Source: Corynebacterium ciconiae DSM 44920 (GTDB lineage Bacteria > Actinomycetota > Actinomycetes > Mycobacteriales > Mycobacteriaceae). Taken from it: a DNA stretch of 64,000 bases. The position numbers and the translations under genes are program-made. The notes beneath the pieces are model-generated. The model did not search any database. It was not told where the DNA came from and was given only the letters and a program-made list of their open reading frames with translations. Location: NCBI RefSeq assembly GCF_030440575.1, contig NZ_CP047189.1:1178001-1242000 (forward strand). The letters run 5' to 3'. This document shows positions 21,873-35,537 of this stretch, in pieces (within the stretch, counting starts at the first letter, position 1; every line of letters begins with the position of its first letter).

Positions 21873-22049
21873 ATGAGTATTGATCCCGAATTGCTCGAGG
21901 TACTCGCATGCCCCCAAGACAAGGGGCCGTTGAGTTATGACGCCGAAAAGGATGTGCTGGTCAACCCCCGGCTGAACATCGCCTATCGTATCGACGACGG
22001 TATCCCCGTTCTGCTCGCCGACGAAGCGCGCGACTACCCCGAGAACTAA
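21873..22049 (+). CDS. Trm112-like zinc-ribbon protein (58 residues)
   Basis: A small ORF starting ATG AGT ATT. It contains [14 protein letters not shown], the conserved start of the Trm112/YcaR family, and ends [16 protein letters not shown]. Only the first cysteine of the usual CP-C motif is clear, so the metal site seems degenerate, as in many bacterial members. Trm112 proteins activate methyltransferases in eukaryotes and archaea; the bacterial role is open. It lies 11 nt after argH and 28 nt before tyrS, so it is probably co-transcribed. Confidence 0.85.
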   Translation: MSIDPELLEVLACPQDKGPLSYDAEKDVLVNPRLNIAYRIDDGIPVLLADEARDYPEN

Positions 22050-22077
22050 TCCACCTTTTCTAATCCTTGAGGACTTC

Positions 22078-23349
22078 ATGTCTGACAACATCATTGATGA
22101 GCTGCACTGGCGCGGCCTGATTAACCAGTCCACCGATCTCGACGCTCTGCGCGAGGCCTGCGAGAACCCAATCACCCTGTATTGCGGCTTCGACCCCACA
22201 GGATCCTCGCTGCATGCAGGCCACCTTGTTCCGCTCATCATGCTCAAGCGCTTCCAGCAGTACGGTCACCGTCCTATCGCCATCGCCGGCGGGGCAACCG
22301 GCATGATCGGTGATCCGCGCGAGGTGGGGGAGCGGTCTATGCTCTCCGAGGACACCATCGCCGAGAACGTCGACTCCATCAAGTCCCAGTTGGAACGCTT
22401 CGTGGACTTCGGCGACGGCACCCATGGCACGGCACTCATGCTCAACAACGCCGATTGGACCGGCCAGATGAGTGTCATCGCCTTCCTGCGTGATTTGGGC
22501 AAAAACTTCTCGCTCAACACCATGTTGGATCGTGATACCGTCAAACGCCGCCTCGACGGCGACGGTATTTCCTACACCGAGTTTTCCTACATGCTGCTGC
22601 AGGCCAATGACTTCGTGCACCTACAGCGCAACTACGATTGCACGCTGCAGATCGGCGGCTCCGATCAATGGGGCAACATCGTCTCTGGTGTGGACCTCAA
22701 CCGCCGCCTCGACCAGAAGAAGGTGCACGGTCTGACCGTGCCACTCGTCACCGATGCCGACGGTCAGAAGTTCGGCAAGTCCACCGGTGGCGGCAAACTC
22801 TGGCTCGATGCGACGCTCACCAGCCCCTATGCGTGGTACCAATACTTCATCAACGCCGGCGACTCTGTGGTGATCGACTACATGCGTTGGTTTACCTTCC
22901 TCAGCAAGGAAGAGATCGCAGACTACGAAGAGGAAGTGGCCGAGCGTCCCTATAAGCGCGAAGCCCAGCGTCGCCTCGCGCGAGAAATGACCACCCTGGT
23001 GCACGGCGCGGAAGCTACCGAAGCAGTTGAGCTTGCCTCGCAGGCGCTGTTCGGCCGTGCCGAACTCAGCGATCTTGATGAGTCCACCCTGGCTTCGGCA
23101 CTGGCAGAGACCTCCATTGCTGAGGTACCGGCCAGCGAGCCGGGCACCATCGTCGAGCTCTTTGTGGCCTCTGGCTTGGTGGATTCCAAGGGTGCAGCAC
23201 GTCGTGCTGTCAAGGAAGGTGGCGTGTATGTGAACAACGAGCGCATTAACGACGCCGAGTGGATCCCCAGCGAAAGCGACCTGCTGCACGGAAGCTGGCT
23301 GGTGCTGCGGCGGGGCAAAAAGAACTTCGCCGGAGCTCGCTTGGTCTAA
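22078..23349 (+). CDS. tyrS: Tyrosyl-tRNA synthetase
   Basis: Class I synthetase charging tRNA-Tyr. 423 residues. The HIGH-type motif is in [14 protein letters not shown], and the KMSKS motif appears as KFGKST, normal for bacterial TyrRS. A C-terminal S4 RNA-binding domain ([19 protein letters not shown]) binds the tRNA. TTGAGGACTTC precedes the ATG. A hairpin with a short T-run follows. Confidence 0.97.
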   Translation: MSDNIIDELHWRGLINQSTDLDALREACENPITLYCGFDPTGSSLHAGHLVPLIMLKRFQQYGHRPIAIAGGATGMIGDPREVGERSMLSEDTIAENVDSIKSQLERFVDFGDGTHGTALMLNNADWTGQMSVIAFLRDLGKNFSLNTMLDRDTVKRRLDGDGISYTEFSYMLLQANDFVHLQRNYDCTLQIGGSDQWGNIVSGVDLNRRLDQKKVHGLTVPLVTDADGQKFGKSTGGGKLWLDATLTSPYAWYQYFINAGDSVVIDYMRWFTFLSKEEIADYEEEVAERPYKREAQRRLAREMTTLVHGAEATEAVELASQALFGRAELSDLDESTLASALAETSIAEVPASEPGTIVELFVASGLVDSKGAARRAVKEGGVYVNNERINDAEWIPSESDLLHGSWLVLRRGKKNFAGARLV

Positions 23350-23370
23350 CGAAGCGACTCAGCACCCCTA

Positions 23371-23417
23371 AGACCTCACAGTTACCGCGTTCGGGCGCCT
23401 AACCGTGAGGTCTTTGT
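23371..23417 (+). terminator. Terminator after tyrS
   Basis: AGACCTCAC pairs with GTGAGGTCT, continued inward by GTTA/TAAC, followed by TTGTGTT. It separates tyrS from the rRNA leader. Confidence 0.7.
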
Positions 23418-23580
23418 GTTGAGGAAAGCCCGCCGCGAAGGGCCGATAAGCGCGACGGCAACATAAGTCTTCATTGAGCGTGGTGTTTTTTGGGGTGTGT
23501 GCTGGGGGTTTGTGTGGTTGGGGTGGGTGTGTGTAGGTTTATGTCTCGTCGCTGAGGCGGCCGCGAGATGGATTAGGGTC

Positions 23581-23610
23581 TTGACTTTGGTTGGGGCTGT
23601 GGTTTAGGAT
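23581..23610 (+). promoter_or_regulatory. Candidate rRNA operon promoter
   Basis: TTGACT (23581-23586) and TAGGAT (23605-23610) with an 18-nt spacer lie about 370 nt upstream of 16S. The stretch 23350-23980 has no gene; it holds the tyrS terminator, this promoter, and a G+T-rich leader. Additional upstream promoters are possible but not convincing by eye. Confidence 0.5.
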
Positions 23611-23665
23611 CGTGTTTCGCTGCTGTTTACTGATGGCTTGTTGGTTGTTGGTGGATGGTGTGCGT

Positions 23666-23689
23666 GTGTTGTTTGAGAACTCGATAGTG
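23666..23689 (+). repeat. rRNA leader copy of the GTTGTTTGAGAAC element
   Basis: A 24-nt element in the 16S leader that recurs with two mismatches in the 16S-23S spacer at 25759-25782. Position suits the antitermination or processing signal common in actinobacterial rRNA operons. Confidence 0.55.
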
Positions 23690-23980
23690 TGCCAGCTTTG
23701 TTTTGTTGATGTGTGCTGCATGTTTGTGTGGTGTGCGTGTTGGTTGTGTGTGGATCAGGTGCCCTTGTGATTGGGGTTTGTTTGGTCGCATGTGATTTGA
23801 TGCGTGTGCTGTATTTTTTGTGCAGTGTGTGTTGATGATTTTTTGGGGGTGGGTTTTCCTCGTCGGATTCTGCCCCTTTTTTTGTTTTTTGTTTTTTTGC
23901 TAGTGTATTGGGCTTTTCATGTAAGCTTGTATGCTTTTTACTGATTCGGCTGCCGCGTTTTGTGGTGGTTGTTTTTGGTT

Positions 23981-25515
<1,535 letters not shown>

Positions 25516-25758
25516 AGCTTATTTAAGTGTCATGGTTGTTGTGACACGGCTTGTATTTTTTTAAAAAAATTTCCTGTATGGAACACGCATGATTGTTTAT
25601 GGCGCGTGTGCTGCGTGGATGTGTGGTTGACGAGCATGTTGATGAAACGTTTGTGAAGCTGGTGCATTGTTGGGTGTCTGAGGCAACATGGTTGTCTTGT
25701 TTGTTTGGGCACACTGGCTGACTTCTGCTGCTTTGTGGTGGTGGGGTTGGTGGTGTGT

Positions 25759-25782
25759 GTGTTGTTTGAGAACTGTATAGTG
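25759..25782 (+). repeat. Spacer copy of the GTTGTTTGAGAAC element, 23S processing stem arm
   Basis: Near-identical to 23666-23689. It is also complementary over about 30 nt to 28967-29000, downstream of 23S, and so forms the outer part of the stem that encloses 23S. The 327-nt spacer (25512-25838) holds no tRNA gene. Confidence 0.6.
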
Positions 25783-25838
25783 GACGCGAGCAATTTTATT
25801 GTGTTTGTTCTTAGTGTTTTTTGATTGTTTGTGTGTCT

Positions 25839-28930
<3,092 letters not shown>

Positions 28931-29016
28931 ACCACAAACCAAAAAACCAAACGCTATAAGCCGCATGCGTCCACTACACAGTATCTGAAACAACACACCC
29001 AAACACACCTATAGAT

Positions 29017-29135
29017 GTGTCGGTGGTTATAGCATCGGGGACACGCCCGGTCCCATTCCGAACCCGGAAGCTAAGCCCGACAGCGCTGATGGTACTGCAC
29101 CCGGGAGGGTGTGGGAGAGTAAGTCACCGCCGACC
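29017..29135 (+). rRNA. 5S ribosomal RNA
   Basis: About 118 nt, with CACGCCCGGTCCCATTCCGA and the terminal pairing GTCGGTGG with CCGCCGAC. Standard last gene of the operon; end positions are good to a few bases. Confidence 0.95.
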
Positions 29136-29157
29136 TAAAACTTAACAGTGCAACATT

Positions 29158-29216
29158 AAAGGATGTGATAGGTAAGAGAAGGAATGTATCCTGCTTACCT
29201 ATCGCATCCTTTTTTG
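29158..29216 (+). terminator. Terminator of the rRNA operon
   Basis: A long stem pairs 29161-29176 (GGATGTGATAGGTAAG) with 29194-29209, one mismatch, preceded by AAA and followed by six T residues. This is the clearest intrinsic terminator in the window. Confidence 0.9.
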
Positions 29217-29297
29217 CATGCCACAATCATTACTGCTCTACTCTAGAGCTTGACTAGCACCACACTGTAAGCCCAAGAAAGGGTGTCAGAATCTCCC

Positions 29298-30458
29298 ATG
29301 GCAGATAACGACGGACGCCGCCGCGAACACTCATCCAACTCCAACCACCGCGACCACGGGCACAATAACCGCGGTTCGGATCGGGGCCGCAGCCACCGAG
29401 GCCAGCGCAATGATCGCGATCGCCGCAGCGGCGCAGGCCGCGAAGGACATCGTGCCGGGGGCCGCTGGGAAGACCGAGGCGATCGGCGGAGCCACGGTAA
29501 TCGCTATGACCGCCGCGACATCGATGATCGCCGCAACAATCGCGGTAACCGGGATGGCGATAATCGCGGCTATCGCGGCGGAGACCGGCCGGACCGTCGC
29601 GATAGCGGCGAACGCCGTCATAACGGTGGCGGTCGCGGGGGCGATCGTTATGAGAGCCGCTCCAACGGTGAGCGCCGCGGCGGCCGCAACGATTCCCGTG
29701 GGCATGCCCAGCGGGGCGGGCGCAACCGGACCCCGGGTTATCGATCCGGTGGCACACGCGCAAACTTCCGCGCGGAGAAGGATCGGGCGCGCAAGAACGA
29801 GCCCGCCATTCCTGAGGATATGAACTGGAAGGACCTGGATCCTTCTGTGCGCCAGGATCTCCGCAGCCTATCGAAAGACAATGCCGAACGCGTGGGCGCT
29901 CACATGGTAGCCGCCGCCGCGCTCATGGCCGAGGACCCTGACAAGGCACTTGCCCATGCCCGTGCCGCGAAGGACCGCGGTGGACGAGTAGCCGTGGTGC
30001 GTGAAACCGTCGGCATCGCCGCGTACCACGCAGGCGAGTGGAAAGAAGCGCTCTCCGAACTGCGCGCAGCCCGCCGCATGAGTGGAGGCCCCGGGCTGCT
30101 GGCCGTGATGGCGGACTGCGAACGCGGTCTCGGTCGCCCCGAGAAGGCCATCGATATCGCCCGCGAGGAATCCACCTCCGGTATGAGCAATGCGGACAAG
30201 GCTGAGCTGGCCATTGTTATTGCTGGTGCCCGCCGTGACATGGAGCAGTATGACGCCGCCGTACTGGAGCTCGAACGCTTCGGACTGGAGGGCATCGAGC
30301 CGGCGTTCACCGCAGCACGAGTGCACTACGCCTACGCGGATGCGCTCATCGACGCCGGTCGTACCGGTGAGGCAAAGAAGTGGTTTGAGAAGGCAGTCTC
30401 CGAAGACCACGATGAGCTTCTTGACGCCCGCGATCGATTGGCCGCGCTCAACGACTAG
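29298..30458 (+). CDS. RG-rich protein with C-terminal TPR-like repeats
   Basis: Function unknown. Residues 1 to about 165 are a low-complexity tract of Arg, Gly, Asp, Asn and His with many RG, RGG and DRR elements, strongly basic and surely disordered. The remaining ~220 residues are Ala-rich paired helices (AGEWKEALSELRAARRM, GLGRPEKAIDIARE, AGRTGEAKKWFEKAVSE) typical of TPR repeats. Its place before the HAD phosphatase and tlyA matches M. tuberculosis Rv1691. The RG tract suggests RNA or ribosome binding, and it lies just after the rRNA operon, but that is inference. The start is uncertain: AAGAAAGG abuts an alternative GTG at 29283. Confidence 0.8.
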   Translation: MADNDGRRREHSSNSNHRDHGHNNRGSDRGRSHRGQRNDRDRRSGAGREGHRAGGRWEDRGDRRSHGNRYDRRDIDDRRNNRGNRDGDNRGYRGGDRPDRRDSGERRHNGGGRGGDRYESRSNGERRGGRNDSRGHAQRGGRNRTPGYRSGGTRANFRAEKDRARKNEPAIPEDMNWKDLDPSVRQDLRSLSKDNAERVGAHMVAAAALMAEDPDKALAHARAAKDRGGRVAVVRETVGIAAYHAGEWKEALSELRAARRMSGGPGLLAVMADCERGLGRPEKAIDIAREESTSGMSNADKAELAIVIAGARRDMEQYDAAVLELERFGLEGIEPAFTAARVHYAYADALIDAGRTGEAKKWFEKAVSEDHDELLDARDRLAALND

Positions 30459-30488
30459 CCCCCGCAACGGCATCTCGTTGTTTCCATA

Positions 30489-30546
30489 GCCGCCGCCACG
30501 GCGACACCTAGGTGGCTTCAATCCAGTTAAGAACCTAGGCGGCGGC
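30489..30546 (+). terminator. Candidate hairpin after the RG-rich gene
   Basis: GCCGCCGCC (30489-30497) pairs with the GGCGGCGGC ending at 30546, and inside it CCTAGGT pairs with ACCTAGG across a bulge. There is no T-tract, so the role is uncertain. Confidence 0.35.
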
Positions 30547-30587
30547 ATTGGTGTCGAGGCGCCCGCGGTCACCACCGTGTGGGTGGG

Positions 30588-30593
30588 TAGAAT
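30588..30593 (+). promoter_or_regulatory. -10 hexamer TAGAAT, leaderless start of the HAD gene
   Basis: TAGAAT ends 8 nt before ATG 30602; no Shine-Dalgarno. The -35 is poor. Confidence 0.45.
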
Positions 30594-30601
30594 AATGTTC
30601 C

Positions 30602-31621
30602 ATGTGCCTGAGCAAGAATTTTGATCTGCTGATCTTCGATCTAGATGGAACGGTCTACGCCGGCGGCGACCCCATCGAGCACGCGGTCGATTCCATCCTC
30701 GCCGCAGATATGAACTGCCAGTATGTGACTAATAATGCCTCCCGAGCCCCCGAGGTGGTGGCCGAACAGCTGAGCTCGCTGGGGCTGCGCGTGAGTCCGA
30801 GCGATGTGCTCACCTCTGCCCAAGCAGCGGTAGCCATGGTGGCACAAGAAATCGAGCCGGGCGCCCGGGTCTACGTTGTGGGCGCTGATTCTTTCAAAGA
30901 GCTGACCAGAGACGCCGGCTTCGAGGTAGTGGAATCCGCCGACGCCCAGCCCGCCGCGGTACTCCACGGACACAACCCCGCTACTGGCTGGGCTGAGCTC
31001 TCAGAGGCAGCCCTAGCTATCGGCCGCGGTGCCCGCTATTTTGCGTCTAATCTCGATACCACGTTGCCTATGGAACGCGGGCTTCACGTGGGCAATGGTT
31101 CAATGGTTGCCGCAGTGGCCACGGCAACGGGGGTGACTCCGCAGTCTGCGGGCAAGCCCGGGCCCACGATGTTTCTGGCGGCTGCCCATCGCACTGCGGC
31201 GCGCCGCCCGTTGTCGATTGGCGATCGCCTCAACACCGATATCGCAGGCAGCGTGGCCGCCGGCATTCCTAGTTTGCACGTTCTTACCGGTGTAAGTGGA
31301 TGTTGGGATGTACTGAACGCGCCAGTGGCGGAACGGGCACGCTATGTCGCCGCGGATCTGCGGGCACTGGACATGGCCGCGGATGCCGTTGATCCCTTCC
31401 ACACCGACAGCCACGGAAACTTCAGCGCCACCTATGACGCAGACCGTGGAACGCTCAGCATCGGCGGCGAACCCATTGACGAAGAGGACGCCCCGCTCGA
31501 AGCGCTGCGCGCCGCGCTCGCTGTGGTGTGGACGGACAGCGAGGCCTCTCATGAGCTCAACTCTGAGGCCGTGCACACGAGCTCGGATGAGGCTGCCCGC
31601 GCTGTCGCGCAGTGGTGGTAG
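30602..31621 (+). CDS. HAD-superfamily phosphatase, NagD-like
   Basis: 339 residues. HAD motif I is DLDGT with nucleophile D13 and acid/base D15; motif II is YVTNNAS; motif IV is SIGDRLNTDIAGS. A C2-type cap lies between them, as in NagD and p-nitrophenylphosphatase relatives. The substrate is unknown. The last ~90 residues are an extra alpha-beta segment (TYDADRGTLSIGGEPI) outside the usual HAD core. It starts the run HAD - 68-residue protein - tlyA - nadK. Confidence 0.88.
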   Translation: MCLSKNFDLLIFDLDGTVYAGGDPIEHAVDSILAADMNCQYVTNNASRAPEVVAEQLSSLGLRVSPSDVLTSAQAAVAMVAQEIEPGARVYVVGADSFKELTRDAGFEVVESADAQPAAVLHGHNPATGWAELSEAALAIGRGARYFASNLDTTLPMERGLHVGNGSMVAAVATATGVTPQSAGKPGPTMFLAAAHRTAARRPLSIGDRLNTDIAGSVAAGIPSLHVLTGVSGCWDVLNAPVAERARYVAADLRALDMAADAVDPFHTDSHGNFSATYDADRGTLSIGGEPIDEEDAPLEALRAALAVVWTDSEASHELNSEAVHTSSDEAARAVAQWW

Positions 31622-31624
31622 ATC

Positions 31625-31831
31625 GTGGCTGCACAGTCTGTTCCGACCCCCGGTGATCTTTATGCCGCCCAGGCTGCTGGCGGAGAGGTGGACGTCGATA
31701 AGCTCGAAGAACAGGTAAACGCACTGCTCGGGCAACCTACTGCCGATGCGGCGGAGGAGGCTCGAGTGTTGGCGCAGGCACATGAACTCGTGCATCAGGC
31801 CTTAGAACGCAGAGTAGAAGGATCCTCGTGA
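31625..31831 (+). CDS. Small conserved protein between HAD phosphatase and TlyA
   Basis: 68 residues, GTG start 3 nt after the HAD stop. Acidic and Ala/Glu-rich with one predicted helix (DVDKLEEQVNALL) and a second (AEEARVLAQAHELVHQALE). No known domain. A small gene occupies the same place in M. tuberculosis (Rv1693). Its stop overlaps the tlyA GTG by 4 nt, so it is translated in the same operon. Confidence 0.75.
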   Translation: MAAQSVPTPGDLYAAQAAGGEVDVDKLEEQVNALLGQPTADAAEEARVLAQAHELVHQALERRVEGSS

Positions 31832-32649
31832 GTGGACGCAGACGGCTCGATCAAGAGCTAGTGAAGCGCAAGATTGCCCGGTCGCGGGAGCATGCCCAGC
31901 AGATGATCCGTGACAAGCGGGTCGTGGTCGCGGGCATGCTTGCCACCAAACCCGCCACCCAAGTAACGGGAGATGTCTCCATCAAGGTGCAAGAGGCGGA
32001 GTCGGACCGGTGGGCCTCCCGGGGCGCGCACAAGCTTCTCAGCGCCTTAGAGGCGTTTCGCCCCGAAGAGCTGAGCCTGAAGGACGCTACGATCATCGAT
32101 GCCGGCGCCTCCACCGGCGGGTTTACGGATGTGTGCCTCCGACAGGGCGCAGCGAAGGTACACGCAGTCGATGTCGGATACGGGCAGCTGGTGTGGCGCT
32201 TGCAAAACGAGGACCGAGTGCACGTGCTTGATCGCACCAATATTAGGCATCTCACCCCAGAGATGCTCGGCGGCCAAGCCGATATGATGGTCGGCGACCT
32301 TTCCTTCATCTCTTTGAGGCTAGTGCTTCCCGCAATCGTGGAGTGTCTGCGCGACGGGGCACAGCTTTTGCCCATGGTGAAGCCGCAATTCGAAGTAGGC
32401 AAGGAGCGCATCGGTGCAGGTGGTGTGGTGCGTTCGCCGCAGCTACGGCACGAGGTGGTGCGGGAAGTCATCGACTCCGCCGCCGAGCTGGGGCTGAGCG
32501 TGCGCGGCGTGGTGGCCAGTGGCCTGCCAGGGCCATCGGGCAACGTAGAGTATTTCCTGTGGTTGGTCAAAGACGGCGGCGTGAGCCAGCCAGAGCCCAC
32601 ACGTATCGACGCGATGGTGGCCCGCGCCATCGAGGAGGGACCCCAATGA
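31828..32649 (+). CDS. tlyA: TlyA-type rRNA 2'-O-methyltransferase / hemolysin family
   Basis: 273 residues. N-terminal S4 RNA-binding domain (RRLDQELVKRKIARSREHAQQMI) and a C-terminal FtsJ-like methyltransferase with the SAM loop DAGASTGGFTDV and MVGDLSFISLR. In mycobacteria TlyA methylates 16S C1409 and 23S C1920 and sets capreomycin sensitivity; shorter TlyA types act only on 23S. This protein keeps a full S4 domain, but which sites it modifies is not certain. GTG start overlaps the preceding stop; its own stop overlaps nadK. Confidence 0.92.
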   Translation: MSGRRRLDQELVKRKIARSREHAQQMIRDKRVVVAGMLATKPATQVTGDVSIKVQEAESDRWASRGAHKLLSALEAFRPEELSLKDATIIDAGASTGGFTDVCLRQGAAKVHAVDVGYGQLVWRLQNEDRVHVLDRTNIRHLTPEMLGGQADMMVGDLSFISLRLVLPAIVECLRDGAQLLPMVKPQFEVGKERIGAGGVVRSPQLRHEVVREVIDSAAELGLSVRGVVASGLPGPSGNVEYFLWLVKDGGVSQPEPTRIDAMVARAIEEGPQ

Positions 32650-33629
32650 GCAGCACCCACTGTGCTCCCGCTACGCCGGGCAGCAGCGAACACGCCACGG
32701 ACAAGCGCATTGTGTTATTGGTGCCGCACACCGGGCGCAGCTCGAACGTGGAGGCCGCCGCACGTGCTGCGGAATTGCTTCTCGACGCCGGCATCGAGGT
32801 GCGTGTCTCTGTAGATCCACAGGCATCCTCCTTGGACAGCCACCCAATTTTTTCTCGCCTCGAGCAATTTGGCCATGATGTCTCTGCCACCGAAGGAGTG
32901 GAGATGGTGCTTGTTCTTGGTGGCGATGGAACCTTCCTCCGCGGCGCCGATCTGGCCTACTCGGCGGATCTGCCGGTGCTCGGCATCAACCTCGGCCACG
33001 TGGGGTTTCTGGCCGAGTGGGATTCCGATTCGCTCGATCTAGCCATTGAACGCGTGGTTGCCCGCGACTATGAAGTGGAAGACCGCATGACCATCGAGGC
33101 AATGGTGCGCGGGCCTAATAACGAGGTGGCGGGCCGCGGCTGGGCGCTTAACGAGGTCAGCGTGGAAAGCCTGAATAGTCGGGGAGTGCTGGATGCAATC
33201 CTCGAGGTCGATGGCAGGCCAGTGAGCTCCTTCGGCTGTGATGGCGTGCTGGTGTCTACTCCCACCGGTTCTACGGCCTATGCTTTCTCGGCGGGAGGGC
33301 CGGTGCTATGGCCGGAGCTTGACGCGATTCTCGTGGTACCCAATAACGCCCACGCCCTCTTTGCCAAGCCACTGGTGGTCAGCCCAGATTCGCAGGTGGC
33401 GGTGGAATCAGTGTCCACTACCTTTCCTGCCCAAGCCGTGATGGATGGATTCCGGCAGGTGTCCATGCCGCCGGGCTCGCGCATCGAGATCAACAAGGCC
33501 GCCACCCCAGTGCAGTGGGTGCGTTTGGACCATAAGCCTTTCGCTGACCGGCTCGTAACTAAGTTCCGGCTTCCCGTAGAAGGCTGGCGGGGGCCCTCCG
33601 CTGCTAACAATCCGCACGCTCAGCAGTGA
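32646..33629 (+). CDS. nadK: NAD kinase
   Basis: Phosphorylates NAD to NADP, using ATP or polyphosphate in actinobacteria. 327 residues from ATG 32646, which overlaps the tlyA stop by 4 nt. Marks: GGDGTFLRGAD with G92-G93-D94-G95, the NE/D-like GWALNEVSVE, and DGVLVSTPTGSTAYAFSAGGP. The first ~18 residues are variable. Confidence 0.95.
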   Translation: MSSTHCAPATPGSSEHATDKRIVLLVPHTGRSSNVEAAARAAELLLDAGIEVRVSVDPQASSLDSHPIFSRLEQFGHDVSATEGVEMVLVLGGDGTFLRGADLAYSADLPVLGINLGHVGFLAEWDSDSLDLAIERVVARDYEVEDRMTIEAMVRGPNNEVAGRGWALNEVSVESLNSRGVLDAILEVDGRPVSSFGCDGVLVSTPTGSTAYAFSAGGPVLWPELDAILVVPNNAHALFAKPLVVSPDSQVAVESVSTTFPAQAVMDGFRQVSMPPGSRIEINKAATPVQWVRLDHKPFADRLVTKFRLPVEGWRGPSAANNPHAQQ

Positions 33630-33698
33630 CGACGCCACCTTCACCGCCGCGCGCGCTGTGGGGTGTGCACTGAGCGCACGGGTGATTTCAGCTTCCGC

Positions 33699-33704
33699 TA
33701 CGCT
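33699..33704 (+). promoter_or_regulatory. -10 hexamer TACGCT, leaderless start of recN
   Basis: TACGCT ends 7 nt before ATG 33712 in a 82-nt gap after nadK; no ribosome-binding motif. Confidence 0.35.
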
Positions 33705-33711
33705 TTAAGGC

Positions 33712-35445
33712 ATGCTTGCTGAACTGGCGATCAACAACGTAGGCGTGATCCCCTCGGAGAGTGTCGAATTCTCGGGGGGATTAAGCGTGCTCACCGGCGA
33801 AACCGGTGCGGGTAAGACCATGGTGGTCTTTGGGCTACGCATGCTCGCTGGGGATCGGGCCGATGCCTCCCGCGTGCGTAGTGGCGCGGCGGAGGCCGCC
33901 GTCGAGGGGCGTTTTTCCACCACCGGTATGGCAGACGCCCAGCGGGTCGCGGTAGAGGAGATCGTGAGCGAAGCCGGAGGCCAGCGTGATGAGAATGATG
34001 AATACATCGCCACCCGCGTGATCAAATCCACCGGCCGCTCACGAGCCCACCTGGGTGGGCGTTCCGTGCCCGCTGCCACACTCAAGAGTTTCGCGGGGGA
34101 GATGCTGGCCATTCACGGCCAAAACGACCAACTGCGGCTAGTCAGCCCCGAGCACCAGCGCGCCGCGCTCGACCGCAGCGATGACACCATCGCCGACTGC
34201 CTCAGCGCCTATAGCGAGTGCTACGCCACGTGGCGGGGGCTTGCCCGCGATCTGGCCCAGCGCACAGCCTCGCGGCGGGAGATGGCCCAAGAAGTTGATC
34301 GGCTGCAGTTTGCGATCAACGAAATCGCCACCGTGGACCCCCAGCCGGGCGAAGATACCGAGCTGCAGGCGATGATTCGACGTTTGCAGGATGTGGACAC
34401 CCTGCGGGAGCAGGCGCAGACCGCGCTGGTGGCGCTCGACGGGATGGAAGCCCTCGGCGACGGAGGCTTCGATGAGCAGTCCTCGGCCTCTGATTTTCTC
34501 GGGGAAGCGAGCAGCGCCCTGAGCGGAACCGAGGATCCCGAGCTTTCTCAGTTAGCCGATCGTCTTGAAGAGCTCACCACTCAGCTCGGGGAAATTAGCG
34601 GTGAGTTGGGGATGTTTCTGTCCACCTTGCCCTCCGATCCGCAGGCCTTGGAGGAGTCGCTGCACAGGCAACAGGAGCTGAAATCGCTCACCCGCAAATA
34701 CGCCCCCGATATCGCTGGGGTGGTGGCATGGAAAGCCAAGGCTGAAGCGAAACTTGCCAGCATCGATACCTCGCCCGAGGCGCTGGAGGAATTGAAGAAA
34801 AAGGTGGCCCGTGCTGAGAAGAAGCTCAAGGCCGCTGCGAAGAAGCTCTCTGCGGCCCGCGCTCGGGCCGCCAAGACGCTCGGCGAGGCAGTGACCGAGG
34901 AGATTCGCGGGCTAGCGATGCCCAAGGCGGAATTTCAGGTGGTCCTCGAACCCTGCGAACCCAGCCCCGCTGGCGCAGAGAATGTCGAATTTCGCCTCGC
35001 CGCGCATCCTGGGGCCACCGCCCAACCCATCGCCCAGGCCGCATCGGGTGGTGAGCTATCGCGCGTGATGCTCGCCCTCGAGGTGGTGGTGGCGCAATCC
35101 CAAAGTTCTACCACCTTGGTATTCGACGAGGTAGATGCCGGAGTGGGCGGGCGTGCTGCCGTGGAGATCGGCCGGCGCTTGGCTCGCCTCGCCCAGCGCA
35201 ACCAGGTGATCGTAGTCACCCACCTGCCCCAGGTGGCCGCCTATGCGGATCAGCACTTGCACGTATCCAAAGATGTCTCCGACTCCTCGGTTACCTCCGC
35301 GGTGGAGGATTTATCTGGCGAGCGTCGCGTCGAAGAGCTAGCGCGCATGCTTGCCGGATTGGACGACACCGAGACCGGCAAGGCACATGCCACCGAGCTT
35401 CTAGCCACCGCAGCGCGGGACAAGGACAGCTTTGCCGAACCCTAG
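33712..35445 (+). CDS. recN: DNA repair protein RecN
   Basis: SMC-like ATPase that acts early at double-strand breaks. 577 residues. N-terminal ATPase half with Walker A GETGAGKTMV, a central coiled coil (about residues 160-390), and the C-terminal half with signature ASGGELSRVMLAL, Walker B TLVFDEVDAGVGG and the H-loop VTHLPQVAAYAD. Normal length and order. No LexA box was recognised in the short upstream gap. Confidence 0.95.
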   Translation: MLAELAINNVGVIPSESVEFSGGLSVLTGETGAGKTMVVFGLRMLAGDRADASRVRSGAAEAAVEGRFSTTGMADAQRVAVEEIVSEAGGQRDENDEYIATRVIKSTGRSRAHLGGRSVPAATLKSFAGEMLAIHGQNDQLRLVSPEHQRAALDRSDDTIADCLSAYSECYATWRGLARDLAQRTASRREMAQEVDRLQFAINEIATVDPQPGEDTELQAMIRRLQDVDTLREQAQTALVALDGMEALGDGGFDEQSSASDFLGEASSALSGTEDPELSQLADRLEELTTQLGEISGELGMFLSTLPSDPQALEESLHRQQELKSLTRKYAPDIAGVVAWKAKAEAKLASIDTSPEALEELKKKVARAEKKLKAAAKKLSAARARAAKTLGEAVTEEIRGLAMPKAEFQVVLEPCEPSPAGAENVEFRLAAHPGATAQPIAQAASGGELSRVMLALEVVVAQSQSSTTLVFDEVDAGVGGRAAVEIGRRLARLAQRNQVIVVTHLPQVAAYADQHLHVSKDVSDSSVTSAVEDLSGERRVEELARMLAGLDDTETGKAHATELLATAARDKDSFAEP

Positions 35446-35524
35446 ATGGTGGGCCAGGGGCCGCGGGGTAGGGGATTTATCCAGCGCCTCCGCGCGCCTC
35501 ACCCACTTCACGGGCCCGAAGCTG

Positions 35525-35530
35525 CACAAT
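35525..35530 (+). promoter_or_regulatory. -10-like CACAAT before steA
   Basis: CACAAT ends 7 nt before ATG 35538. The first base departs from TANNNT, so this is the weakest of the leaderless candidates. Confidence 0.3.
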
Positions 35531-35537
35531 AGCGGGC

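Noticed and set aside
29410..29823. Hydrophobic Ala/Ile-rich frame (137 residues) resembling a membrane protein, and a 169-residue antisense frame
   Set aside because: Both are out-of-frame readings of the CGN/GGN/GAY repeats that encode the RG-rich tract, which alone continues into a conserved C-terminal domain.
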